The notes under the pieces were generated by a model. The model searched no databases. It had not been told where the DNA came from and saw only the letters and a list, made by a program, of their open reading frames with translations. A stretch of DNA of 64,000 nt from Flavobacterium chungbukense. Its GTDB lineage: Bacteria; Bacteroidota; Bacteroidia; Flavobacteriales; Flavobacteriaceae. A program made the position numbers and the translations under genes. The stretch lies in contig NZ_JAJGZV010000001.1 of the NCBI RefSeq assembly GCF_020805785.1, positions 868,001-932,000 of the forward strand. The letters are read 5' to 3'. Below, piece by piece: positions 27,189 to 36,107 of this stretch; positions within the stretch are counted from its first letter, which is position 1, and every line of letters starts with the position of its first letter.

Positions 27189-28220
27189 ATGAAGAAAAAA
27201 CCTGTTTCGATTAGAAATATTGCCGACGAATTGAAGATATCTGTAACAACAGTGTCTTTTGTATTGAACGGAAAGGCAAAAGAAAAGCACATTTCTAAGG
27301 AACTTACGAAAAAGGTTTTAGATTACGCAAAGCTAATTAACTATAGACCGAATCAAATTGCACAAAGTCTAAGAACGGGAAAATCAAAATTATTGGTTTT
27401 TATGGTGGAGGATATTTCAAATAATTTCTTCTCTCAGCTTGCCCGCATTTTTGAGGATATTGCATACGAAAAAGGATATAAAGTTATTTTTTGCAGCAAC
27501 GAAAATGATGATGAAAAAGCCAATGAGCTAATTACATTATTTAATTTCCGCCAAGTTGACGGATTTATTATTGTACCGTCTCCAGGAATAAAAGATACCA
27601 TCGAAAATTTAATAAAAGACAATATTCCGGTTATTTTATTGGATAGATTCTATGAAGGATTAGAGTGTAATAGCGTTGTTATCGATAATGAACAGGCTTC
27701 TTTTGATGCCACGCAACATCTTATAGATAATAAGTTTAAAAATATCTGTTTTATCAGTACAGCTTCAGATCAAAGTCAGATGTATGGGCGTCTGCACGGA
27801 TATGAAAAAGCTGTTAAAGCAAATGGCTTAGAGCCTCATGTTCTTCAAATTCCTTTCAATGAAATTATCAAAGGAAAAGGGAAGGAGTACATCAAAAAAT
27901 TCTTCGAACAAAATAAAGATTTAGATTCTGTTTTCTTTTCTACCAACTATCTTGCACAAAGCGGATTAGAAGTTTTAAAAGAAACCAATCAAAATTTAAT
28001 TAAAGATTTAGGGTTGATTGCTTTTGATGATAATGATATGTTCAAAATTTACGATCCAACCATCACATCTGTCGCTCAGCCTTTAGTAGAAATCAGTACT
28101 AAATTGATGGACGTAATGCTTCCGCTTTTAAAGAAAAAAGATGTTTCTGAAACCCATCAAAAAATTGTTTTAAAAACAGAATTAATTATTAGAGAATCTT
28201 CATTAGCTAAGAAGAAATAA
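27189..28220 (+). CDS. LacI-family transcriptional regulator
   Basis: A 343-residue repressor-type regulator. The N-terminal HTH (about residues 4-50) has SIRNIADELKISVTTVSFVL, and a hinge helix region with NYRPNQIAQSLRTGK follows. The rest is a type I periplasmic-binding-like ligand domain (MVEDISNNFFSQLARIFED, DGFIIVPSPG, GLIAFDDNDMF). It is flanked by two copies of one perfect palindrome with a central CG, at 25109 and 28664, which it very likely binds. It would thus control both the esterase-kinase-regulator group and the mannan operon. A TATATTTG box at 27145-27152 may give it its own promoter. The effector is unknown; mannose or a mannose derivative is the natural guess. Confidence 0.92.
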   Translation: MKKKPVSIRNIADELKISVTTVSFVLNGKAKEKHISKELTKKVLDYAKLINYRPNQIAQSLRTGKSKLLVFMVEDISNNFFSQLARIFEDIAYEKGYKVIFCSNENDDEKANELITLFNFRQVDGFIIVPSPGIKDTIENLIKDNIPVILLDRFYEGLECNSVVIDNEQASFDATQHLIDNKFKNICFISTASDQSQMYGRLHGYEKAVKANGLEPHVLQIPFNEIIKGKGKEYIKKFFEQNKDLDSVFFSTNYLAQSGLEVLKETNQNLIKDLGLIAFDDNDMFKIYDPTITSVAQPLVEISTKLMDVMLPLLKKKDVSETHQKIVLKTELIIRESSLAKKK

Positions 28221-28245
28221 TTTTAAGATTTACTATTTTCAACTG

Positions 28246-28290
28246 ACCTGAATATCATTCGCAAGATCGATTTTCAGGTTTTTTTGTTTT
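28246..28290 (+). terminator. Terminator after lacI-family gene
   Basis: ACCTGAA (28246-28252) pairs with TTCAGGT (28273-28279), with additional internal pairing, followed by a T-rich run. It closes the regulator transcript. The next 370 bp up to the operator are T-rich and hold nothing recognisable except a degenerate operator half-site near 28557. Confidence 0.75.
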
Positions 28291-28663
28291 AAATTTTAAA
28301 AATAAATTCATGAATTCGAAATTTTTTTTTGGCAAATCTTGTTTCTTTAATCTTAAAATTTCCTCAAATTGATTTGGCTTCTTATCTCTTAAATTCTCTG
28401 TAGAAATCTTTCGAAAATTTGTCATTCGTCTGTTAATTATTGTCTCTCATCTTTTATCTGCTGTCTTTTGTCTTTTTTAGGTGTTAAAATCGGTAAAATA
28501 CTTGCAACTTTCATTTTAACTTCAATTTAAGTCTTTGATTTTATTCTTGTTTTACAACGTTTTCGTACCGTTTATTTGAATTATATTTATAATATTATCT
28601 TAAATAAACGAATTTCTTTAAAAATTAACATTAAAATTATATTTAGTAAAAAATATTTTTTTT

Positions 28664-28687
28664 TACTAAAACGTTTTAGTATGTTTG
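28664..28687 (+). promoter_or_regulatory. LacI-type operator (copy 2) and -7 box of the mannan operon
   Basis: TACTAAAACGTTTTAGTA at 28664-28681 is identical to the core at 25111-25128. It overlaps TATGTTTG (28680-28687), a match to TAnnTTTG. No TTG lies at the -33 distance, so an activator or a relaxed -33 may be involved. The predicted leader to the susC start at 28864 is about 170 bases. Confidence 0.8.
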
Positions 28688-28743
28688 TTATGAGTTAATA
28701 AGTTATTATAGTCATTTTAGTTTTTTTAACGATTAAGAATTCC

Positions 28744-28801
28744 GGAACCATTTAATCAATCAAAAAAACTGTTACGCTATTTTACTATTTAAGTGGGTTC
28801 C
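28744..28801 (+). other. Long imperfect hairpin in the susC leader
   Basis: GGAACCATTTAA pairs imperfectly with TTAAGTGGGTTCC across a loop of about 33 bases, within the predicted 5' untranslated leader of the mannan operon. It could affect translation or be fortuitous. Confidence 0.3.
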
Positions 28802-28863
28802 TCTCCAAACCTTCTTTCATTTTTATTATTGATTCAATTATTGCTAACTAACCAAAATATTTC

Positions 28864-31800
28864 ATGATGAAACATTCGAATTGCAGAATGAAAAGGATGC
28901 TCCGTGTGCATTTTTTTCTCACAATTGCTTTGCTTTTCTGCGGGTATAACCACGTTGCCGCGCAGAACCAGAAAACTCAAGTTTCCGGGGTTATAACTTC
29001 TCTTTCAGACAACCTGTCTCTCCCAGGTGCAACTGTGATCGACGTAAGTGATCCTAGGAATGCGGTAAACGCAGATTTTGACGGACACTACACCATTGCA
29101 CTAAAAAATGGTAGTACGACTTTACGATTTACAATGATTGGATACAAACCAGTCGACATAAAGGTTAATAATAAAAGTGTTATTAATGTGGCTATGGACT
29201 TAGACGTTTCAGCTTTAGATGAAGTTGTCGTAGTAGGTTACGGTACACAAAAAAGAAAAAAAGTAGTTGGAGCTATTGATCAAGTTAATAATGAAGCTTT
29301 TAATGGACGACCAAATGTAAATGCAACTTTGGCATTACAAGGAAAAGCGCCGAGTTTAACTATTCAACAAACAAATTCTGAGCCTGGTGCTGGACTTAAT
29401 CTTAATATTAGAGGTGTCAGTACATTAGGAAATAACAGTCCGCTGATTGTTATTGATGGTATTGTTGGAGGAGATATAAATGCTTTAAATCCAGCAGATA
29501 TAGAAAGTGTTTCGGTTTTAAAAGATGCCGGAAGTGCTGCTATCTACGGATCGAGAGCGAGTAATGGTGTTGTTTTGATTACTACAAAAAAAGGAAGCAA
29601 AGGAAATCCTATGACTATTCAGTATAGTAGTCTTGTCGGATTTAATACGCCAAAATTCTTTACAAAACCTGTTCATGGTTACGAAAACGCGATGTTGAGA
29701 AACGAAGCGGCTTTTAATTCTGGAGAATCAACTGCAGTTTTTACCGCAGCTAAAATTGCAGAATTGAAAGCAAAAGGAGACACAGAATGGTTTGCAGAAG
29801 AAATTGTAAAACCTGCCTTGCAATTAAATCAAAATCTTTCATTTTCTGGTGGTAGCGAAAATTCGACTTACTTGGTTTCTTTAGGCTATTTAGATCAAGA
29901 AAGTAATTTCGTTGGACCTCAAAAAGGAATGGAACGTTACAATTTTAGAATCAACCTTACCAACGAATATGGTAAATTTAAATTGACTTCTACATTAGCG
30001 TATTCAAAACAAAAAATTACAGATCATTCTTCTAGCACAAGTACTTTAATGGTTGATGCTTTCAGGGTTCCATTATATTATACGCAAAAAGATGAAGATG
30101 GTAATTTCCTTACTAATGATGTTTTGCAGCAATTTAACTCATTAGGTATTTTAGAAAAAGGAGGTTTTAGAAAATACGACAACGATGATATTTTTGGAGC
30201 TTTTAATGCAGAATACAAATTAACAAGCAACTTTAAAGCAAAAGGAGTTTTTGGAGGACGTTTGTGGTCAGGAAACATGTATGGCAGAACCATGCAGGTT
30301 AATTTCTCTCCGCAAGGTGTTTATGGCGCAGATCGCGACACGAACGAAGAAAACCAAAAAAGCCTTGACTTGAATATGCAGTTCATGTTAGAATACACTA
30401 AATCTTTCGGAAATCATAACGTAAGTGCTTTATTGGGGGTTAGTAACGAAAGTCGTTCAGAAAGAAGATCTGCATTATACACCAAATTTAATGATCCAGA
30501 TTTAGGAACGCCAACAAGTGAAACCGTAATCGGTAAAAACTCATTTACTTCTAACGGAACAGATCCGAATGGTAATCCTGCTTCTTCAACAAGCAGTTTA
30601 AATTCGCTGTTTGGTCGTGCAGGTTATGATTATAAAGATAAATATTTTGCTGAATTCAGTTTTAGATATGATGGTTCGTCAAAATTTAGAGATGAAGTAA
30701 GATGGGGATTCTTTCCGTCGGTAACTGTTGGTTACGGATTAACAAAAGAGGATTTCATGGAAAGCTACAGAGACAATGTAGGAAATATTAAATTGAGATC
30801 TTCATACGGAATTCTAGGAAATCAAAATGTTGGAAACTACCAATATCAAACCACTTATTTTACTTTCCAAAATGCGTACGGATTTAATAATAATGAGCAA
30901 AGTGGAACAGGTTATAACTTTGCCAATCCAGATATTCAGTGGGAAAAAGCAGCAACTTTTAACGTAGGTGTTGATGCCGATTTCTTCAAAGGTGCTTTGA
31001 GTTTCTCATTTGATTTCTTCGATAAAGTAACTTCAGACATCTTAGTTCCACCGCAAGTTCCAGGAGTTTACGGAACAGATCTTCCTGATTTTAATTCTGG
31101 AAAAGTTGGAAATAGAGGTTGGGAATTAAGTGCAACATACCGTCATAAAGGTAAAGCGGTAAATCAAAGTTTGACCGTTAATTTCGGAGATTCAAAAAAC
31201 AAAGTACTTGAATTTAACGGACAAGAAAGACTGACAGGAGTAGAAGAACTTCAAGTTATTCTTCGCGAAGGATTACCTTTTAATTCTTATGTTGGTTTAA
31301 AAAGAGACGGTTATTTCCAAAATGTTGAACAAATTCAAGGAGCAGCAGTTCCAGAAGGAATTACAGTTCAGCCTGGTGATAACAGATATGTTGACGTGAA
31401 TAAAGATGGTAAAATTGATGACAATGATAAGTTTGTTTTCGGAAATCCATTTCCACGTTACACTTTCGGAGCGACTTACAACATTGATTACAAAAATTTT
31501 GATTTAAGTCTTTTCATACAAGGAGTTGGAAAAAGAACGATGATGATTAGAGGTGAATTAGTAGAACCTTTTCATTACAACTACGGTATGACAATGTACA
31601 CGCACCAATTGGATTATTGGACGCCTCAAAATCCAGATGCAAGATATCCTCGTCTAGCTAATAACGGAACACAATCCAATACAAATAACTTCAGAAGAGG
31701 TTCAGATATGTATTTATACGATGGCGCTTACGCAAGACTTAAAAACGTACAAATTGGTTACTCTTTATCAGATGATGTTGCTAAGAAATTAGGTATGAGT

Positions 31801-31971
31801 AGATTAAGAATGTATGTTTCAGGACAAAACTTGCTGACATTATCTAAAGTTAAATTTGTTGATCCAGAGCTTTCTGAGTTCAATAATAGTATGTCAACCA
31901 ATGGAGCAAACAGCGGTAGAGCTTATCCATCGCAAGTATATTACGGAATGGGTATTGATGTTAGCTTTTAA
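28864..31971 (+). CDS. SusC-like TonB-dependent transporter (mannan locus)
   Basis: A 1035-residue outer-membrane transporter that opens the large alpha-mannan operon. A long basic N-terminus leads into a signal peptide ending near NHVAAQ (residue 34). A carboxypeptidase-regulatory-like domain follows (with NADFDGHY), then LDEVVVVGYGTQKRKKVVGA, the plug with IESVSVLKDAGSAAIYGSRA, and the barrel ending YYGMGIDVSF. An in-frame internal ATG at 28867 gives almost the same product. Its partner susD starts 12 bp after the stop. Import of manno-oligosaccharides is inferred from the seven or more glycosidase genes that follow. Confidence 0.95.
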   Translation: MMKHSNCRMKRMLRVHFFLTIALLFCGYNHVAAQNQKTQVSGVITSLSDNLSLPGATVIDVSDPRNAVNADFDGHYTIALKNGSTTLRFTMIGYKPVDIKVNNKSVINVAMDLDVSALDEVVVVGYGTQKRKKVVGAIDQVNNEAFNGRPNVNATLALQGKAPSLTIQQTNSEPGAGLNLNIRGVSTLGNNSPLIVIDGIVGGDINALNPADIESVSVLKDAGSAAIYGSRASNGVVLITTKKGSKGNPMTIQYSSLVGFNTPKFFTKPVHGYENAMLRNEAAFNSGESTAVFTAAKIAELKAKGDTEWFAEEIVKPALQLNQNLSFSGGSENSTYLVSLGYLDQESNFVGPQKGMERYNFRINLTNEYGKFKLTSTLAYSKQKITDHSSSTSTLMVDAFRVPLYYTQKDEDGNFLTNDVLQQFNSLGILEKGGFRKYDNDDIFGAFNAEYKLTSNFKAKGVFGGRLWSGNMYGRTMQVNFSPQGVYGADRDTNEENQKSLDLNMQFMLEYTKSFGNHNVSALLGVSNESRSERRSALYTKFNDPDLGTPTSETVIGKNSFTSNGTDPNGNPASSTSSLNSLFGRAGYDYKDKYFAEFSFRYDGSSKFRDEVRWGFFPSVTVGYGLTKEDFMESYRDNVGNIKLRSSYGILGNQNVGNYQYQTTYFTFQNAYGFNNNEQSGTGYNFANPDIQWEKAATFNVGVDADFFKGALSFSFDFFDKVTSDILVPPQVPGVYGTDLPDFNSGKVGNRGWELSATYRHKGKAVNQSLTVNFGDSKNKVLEFNGQERLTGVEELQVILREGLPFNSYVGLKRDGYFQNVEQIQGAAVPEGITVQPGDNRYVDVNKDGKIDDNDKFVFGNPFPRYTFGATYNIDYKNFDLSLFIQGVGKRTMMIRGELVEPFHYNYGMTMYTHQLDYWTPQNPDARYPRLANNGTQSNTNNFRRGSDMYLYDGAYARLKNVQIGYSLSDDVAKKLGMSRLRMYVSGQNLLTLSKVKFVDPELSEFNNSMSTNGANSGRAYPSQVYYGMGIDVSF

Positions 31972-31983
31972 AAAAGAAATAAA

Positions 31984-33609
31984 ATGAAAAATATACTTAA
32001 ACAAATAAAATTCATACCAGTAGTAGCACTTTTACTATTGACGAGTTGTGAAGATCTTGATCAAGTACCTGAAAATCAATTTACAGATACAACATATTGG
32101 ACAAGTGTAGAAAAAGCGCAGACTTTTCTAAATACAGCTTATTCACAAATGCAGAACAGCCAGTATTTCTTTTACAACGAAGGACTTTCAGATAACGCTT
32201 ACAACGGTAGAGGAGACAACGCCGGCGCGGCTTCAATCGGTGCAGGATTATACGATCCTTCATTGGGAAGAATTAAAGACGAATGGAAAAACAGATATGC
32301 AGGAATTAAAACGTGCAATCTGATTTTGGAAAATATCGATCGTGTACCCAACGCAGATGCAACCGTTATCGCAAGAATGAAAGCTGAAACACGTTTTTTG
32401 AGAGCATTTCAGCATTTTCAATTGACAACTTGGTTTGGCGATATTCCACTTATCCAGAAAGATCCTTCTTTAGCAGAAGCTTCAACTTTAAGTAGAACTT
32501 CGCACGCAGAAGTGGTTAAATTTATTTTAAGCGAACTAGATGCGATTATTCCGGCTTTACCAAAAAACACACAATTGACTGCCGCAGATAGAGGCAAAAT
32601 TACTGTTGGTGCTGCAGCTGCATTAAAAGCGAGAGTTCTTTTGTACGAAGGAGATTGGGCTGGAGTTGCGGAAGTAACCGACCAAATTATAGCAGGGACT
32701 TACGGTCAGTACAGTCTTTTTGCATCTTATGAAGGATTATTTCTGCCACAAAACGAGTACAATAGCGAGGATATTTTAAGCATTCAATATGTTCCTCAAT
32801 TTAGAATGTGGGGCGAATTTTTTGATATGGCGCCACTTTCAGCAGGAGCAAGATTAAATGCTTTGGCTCCAACTCAGGAATTGGTAGATAGTTATTTAAT
32901 GTTGAACGGAAAGAAAATCAACGAAGCTGGTTCTGGCTACAACGAAAACAATCCGTATGTAAACAGAGATCCAAGATTAACAGGAACTGTGGTTTACGAT
33001 CAATATGTTTGGAAAGAAGCAGACGGTTCTTCTCACGTAATTTACATTAAACCAGGTTCTTCACCAGGAAATGCTACAGACGAATTTGTACAAGGTTCAT
33101 CTGCAACACCAACAGGTTATTACACACGTAAATATTACGATCCACAACATACAACATCTTTAAATTCAGGTTTGAATTTAATGTTATTCCGCTACGCCGA
33201 TATATTGTTAATGAACGCAGAAGCTAAAAATGAGTTGAACCAAATGACAAGTGCAGTTTGGGACCAAACTGTTAGAGCTGTCAGAACTCGTGCAGGTTTT
33301 ACAGATGGAGCTGCTTTAGGATTTAATAGTGCATTAGGACAAGCAGGACTTAGAGAAGTAATTAGAAATGAGCGTCGTACAGAATTTGGAATGGAAGGCT
33401 TAAGAATCTTCGATATCAGAAGATGGAAAATAGCTGAAAATGTTTTAAACGGTTATGCACACGGAGCAAAATTCGGAGTGTCTTCTGTAGACAACGGTTA
33501 TTTAAGAGTCAATTTAAGGACTTTTGATCCAGGTAAACATTATTTATGGCCAATACCAAGAGATGAGCGTTTGATTAACACTAATTTATCTCAAAATCCT
33601 AACTGGTAA
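31984..33609 (+). CDS. SusD/RagB-like lipoprotein (mannan locus)
   Basis: A 541-residue SusD-family surface lipoprotein with lipobox LLLTSC followed by EDLDQVPENQF. TPR-like helices include MKAETRFLRAFQHFQLTTWFGD and the C-terminal FRYADILLMNAEAKNEL and RNERRTEFGMEGLRIFDIRRWK. It ends LSQNPNW, as many SusD proteins do. It sits between its susC (12-bp gap) and a SusE-like gene (26-bp gap), the classic order susC-susD-susE. It should bind the mannan substrate at the cell surface and hand it to the SusC barrel. Confidence 0.94.
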   Translation: MKNILKQIKFIPVVALLLLTSCEDLDQVPENQFTDTTYWTSVEKAQTFLNTAYSQMQNSQYFFYNEGLSDNAYNGRGDNAGAASIGAGLYDPSLGRIKDEWKNRYAGIKTCNLILENIDRVPNADATVIARMKAETRFLRAFQHFQLTTWFGDIPLIQKDPSLAEASTLSRTSHAEVVKFILSELDAIIPALPKNTQLTAADRGKITVGAAAALKARVLLYEGDWAGVAEVTDQIIAGTYGQYSLFASYEGLFLPQNEYNSEDILSIQYVPQFRMWGEFFDMAPLSAGARLNALAPTQELVDSYLMLNGKKINEAGSGYNENNPYVNRDPRLTGTVVYDQYVWKEADGSSHVIYIKPGSSPGNATDEFVQGSSATPTGYYTRKYYDPQHTTSLNSGLNLMLFRYADILLMNAEAKNELNQMTSAVWDQTVRAVRTRAGFTDGAALGFNSALGQAGLREVIRNERRTEFGMEGLRIFDIRRWKIAENVLNGYAHGAKFGVSSVDNGYLRVNLRTFDPGKHYLWPIPRDERLINTNLSQNPNW

Positions 33610-33635
33610 AACTAACTAACCTAATAAATAAAATC

Positions 33636-34760
33636 ATGAAAAATATATATTCAAAACTAGTATTAATACTATGCGCAATATTTCTTGTAAGCTGCGATAA
33701 TGACGAAATGAGTCATACCAATGTAAGTACAGTAAATGCTCTTTACTCACCTGCAAATAATAAATTTTTTGATTTGAATGCGCAAAGTGCTGCCGTTTTC
33801 GAATGGGAAGGCGCTAAAGCAGAAGACAACGGTGTCGTACTTTATGATGTTGTTTTTGATAAGGAAGGCGGAGATTTTTCTAAACCAATTTATACCATTC
33901 CATCTGATGGCAACGGATTTCAAAAAACACTTAATCTTTCTTTTTCAGAATTAAATAAAATTGCAGGATTAGCAGGAATTCCTTCAGAAACGGTTGGAAA
34001 ATTAAAATGGACTGTTTATTCTTCTAAAGGAATAAATGTACAAAAAGCAACAGTTTCGGGTACGATTGAAATTCTAACTGCAAGTGGTTTCCCAACACCA
34101 GATCAGTTGTTTATTACAGGAACAGCTTCAGAAACTGGAGAAACTATTGCAAATGCTCAAGCTTTCAAAAAGTTAGGAACAACAAAATTTGAAATTTATA
34201 CAAAACTAAGTGCAGGTACTTACAAGTTTATTACTAGAAAAAATGGTACTCCAGAAGTTTTCTCTGTGGGTGATGGTAAATTGAAACAAGATGGAGAAAC
34301 AACTGTTGCAGGAGCAAGCAAAGTATACAAAATCGTAGTAGACTTTAGTAACGGAGGAACAACTTTCACAGAAATCAAAAAAATCGAATTATGGTTCCCG
34401 CCGCTTAGCCAATATTTATTCGAATATACTTATTCAGGTGGAGGTGTTTGGAAAGCAGCTAACAAAGCAATCAGTTTCAAACAAGAATCTTGGGGTAGAG
34501 ATGAGCGTTACAAATTTAAATTTACAGTAGCAAATGGCGCAACTACAACAGAAGAATGGTACGGAAGTATCAACGGAGATAACAGCAGACCTGATGGTGC
34601 AAATGTTGCCGCTTCATACTGGTACATGGTTCCTGTAACGAGCGATTTCTGGAACAACTGTTTCAAATTTGCTTCGGCAGTTGACAACAAGAATGTAAAT
34701 GCAGAAATCAATTTCAGTGCAACTGCACCAGCTTACACTCACAGTTTTACAGTTTTATAA
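33636..34760 (+). CDS. SusE/SusF-like surface glycan-binding lipoprotein
   Basis: A 374-residue lipoprotein (lipobox FLVSC, Cys20, followed by DNDE). The N-terminal region, with SPANNKFFDLN and FEWEGAKAEDNGVVLYDVVF, matches the SusE-type immunoglobulin-like domain that spaces binding modules from the membrane. Downstream, QLFITGTASETGETIANAQA and a repeated YKF-like strand pattern resemble the starch-binding-like modules of SusE/F. It has no catalytic motif. Placed directly after susD, it is probably an accessory surface binder for the mannan. The carbohydrate specificity of these modules cannot be read from sequence. Confidence 0.8.
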   Translation: MKNIYSKLVLILCAIFLVSCDNDEMSHTNVSTVNALYSPANNKFFDLNAQSAAVFEWEGAKAEDNGVVLYDVVFDKEGGDFSKPIYTIPSDGNGFQKTLNLSFSELNKIAGLAGIPSETVGKLKWTVYSSKGINVQKATVSGTIEILTASGFPTPDQLFITGTASETGETIANAQAFKKLGTTKFEIYTKLSAGTYKFITRKNGTPEVFSVGDGKLKQDGETTVAGASKVYKIVVDFSNGGTTFTEIKKIELWFPPLSQYLFEYTYSGGGVWKAANKAISFKQESWGRDERYKFKFTVANGATTTEEWYGSINGDNSRPDGANVAASYWYMVPVTSDFWNNCFKFASAVDNKNVNAEINFSATAPAYTHSFTVL

Positions 34761-34770
34761 AATAACCCAT

Positions 34771-34808
34771 AACGTCTCTTGAAAAGAGATTTTTGAGAGA
34801 CGTTTTAT
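34771..34808 (+). terminator. Intra-operon hairpin between susE and the first enzyme gene
   Basis: AACGTCTCT (34771-34779) pairs perfectly with AGAGACGTT (34796-34804), followed by a short T stretch. Just downstream is an enzyme gene of the same operon, so it is probably a partial terminator or mRNA stabiliser that favours the binding and transport genes. Confidence 0.6.
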
Positions 34809-34822
34809 TAAATGAATATATT

Positions 34823-36007
34823 ATGAAAAAATTATTTTCAAAGCGCTATAGTCTTATGTTGCTAAGCGTAATAGGATTGGGTTTATTGACTGTTTCTTGT
34901 GATGATGATCCGATTCCGTTGCGTGACCCAAACGGTAATGTCGGAACAGAATTTAAATACACTTGGTCTCAGACAGCCGATTCTTTGCAAACGTCGACTT
35001 ATAATAATTATTTAGGTTCAAACGGAACTTTTATAGAAAACAATACAGGGAAAAGTACTTTCAATTATTGGCCTAATGCACACGTTTTGGATGTTCTTGT
35101 GGATGGTTTTTTAAGAACCGGAAACGAAAATTACAAAACCAGAATGAAAGCTTTGGTACAAGGAATCAAAGTTAAAAACGGAAACAATACTTATAATAAT
35201 GTTTTTAATGATGATATGCTTTGGCTGGCAAATTCTTGCCTTCGTGCTTATGACGCAACAAAAGATCAAGAATACAAGGATGTTGCTGATTATTTATGGG
35301 GAAGAATAAAATTAAGCTGGAGTGATGTTTTTGGAGGAGGTATCACTTGGAAGCAAGATACGCCGAGACAAAAAAATGCAGTTTCAAATGGTCCAGCGGT
35401 AATTTTGGCGATGAGATTGTATGAAATTGATAAAAAAGCCGATGATTTAGATTGGGCAAAAAAAATCTATGCATGGCAAAAAAGCAATTTGGTTGATCCA
35501 GTTTCTGGAGCCGTTTGGGATAATATTTCAGAAACAAACGGTGTAATCACAACCAACAAAGACTGGGTTTTTACATACAACATGGGAACTTGGATTGGTG
35601 CTGGTTTAAGATTATACAAAGCAACAAACGAGCAAACGTATCTTGATGATGCTGTAAAATCGGGTAGAACCGTTTTAACAAGTCCAAAATTACTTTCTGA
35701 AGGACTTCTGAGAGATGAAGGACAAGGAGACGGCGGATTATTTAAAGGTATCTTGATACGTTATTTTGTAGAACTTACAGAGCATCCAACAATCAATTCG
35801 ACGGATAAAGAAAAATTTGCAGCATTCTTAAAGTTCAATGCTCAGACATTTTACAAAAAAGGAATCTTAAGACCAGCAATGTTTTCTGGAAGTAACTGGA
35901 AAGTCGCGCCTGCTGCAGGAGCAAACACAGATCTTACAACCCAATTGAGCGGGGTTATGTTAATAGAGGCAGCAGCCAAGCTGGATAAAGATGGTTATTT
36001 TAAGTAA
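34823..36007 (+). CDS. GH76 endo-alpha-1,6-mannanase, lipoprotein
   Basis: A 394-residue GH76 enzyme that would cut the alpha-1,6-mannan backbone. The ATG at 34823 begins a lipoprotein signal (LLTVSC, Cys26, followed by DDDP), so surface display is likely; a TTG at 34793 is rejected. The (alpha/alpha)6-barrel features include the paired catalytic aspartates Asp130-Asp131 (VFNDDMLW), GGGITWKQDTPRQKNAVSNGP, and VWDNISETNG with WVFTYNMGTWIGAG. Surface endo-mannanase plus SusCDE is the standard first step in alpha-mannan loci. A second, non-lipoprotein GH76 lies at 50046. Confidence 0.9.
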   Translation: MKKLFSKRYSLMLLSVIGLGLLTVSCDDDPIPLRDPNGNVGTEFKYTWSQTADSLQTSTYNNYLGSNGTFIENNTGKSTFNYWPNAHVLDVLVDGFLRTGNENYKTRMKALVQGIKVKNGNNTYNNVFNDDMLWLANSCLRAYDATKDQEYKDVADYLWGRIKLSWSDVFGGGITWKQDTPRQKNAVSNGPAVILAMRLYEIDKKADDLDWAKKIYAWQKSNLVDPVSGAVWDNISETNGVITTNKDWVFTYNMGTWIGAGLRLYKATNEQTYLDDAVKSGRTVLTSPKLLSEGLLRDEGQGDGGLFKGILIRYFVELTEHPTINSTDKEKFAAFLKFNAQTFYKKGILRPAMFSGSNWKVAPAAGANTDLTTQLSGVMLIEAAAKLDKDGYFK

Positions 36008-36043
36008 TTAGTTTAAGTAGTATTTGTTAGTAATTTTTGTAAC

Positions 36044-36077
36044 ACCTGAAGGTTATAAAATGCCTTCAGGTTTTATA
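36044..36077 (+). terminator. Intra-operon hairpin before the GH2 gene
   Basis: ACCTGAAGG (36044-36052) and CCTTCAGGT (36063-36071) form a perfect 9-bp stem with a short T tail, between the GH76 and GH2 genes. It is the second such hairpin in the operon. Confidence 0.6.
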
Positions 36078-36107
36078 ATATGCTATCCAACCTCAAGAAA
36101 AATCATA

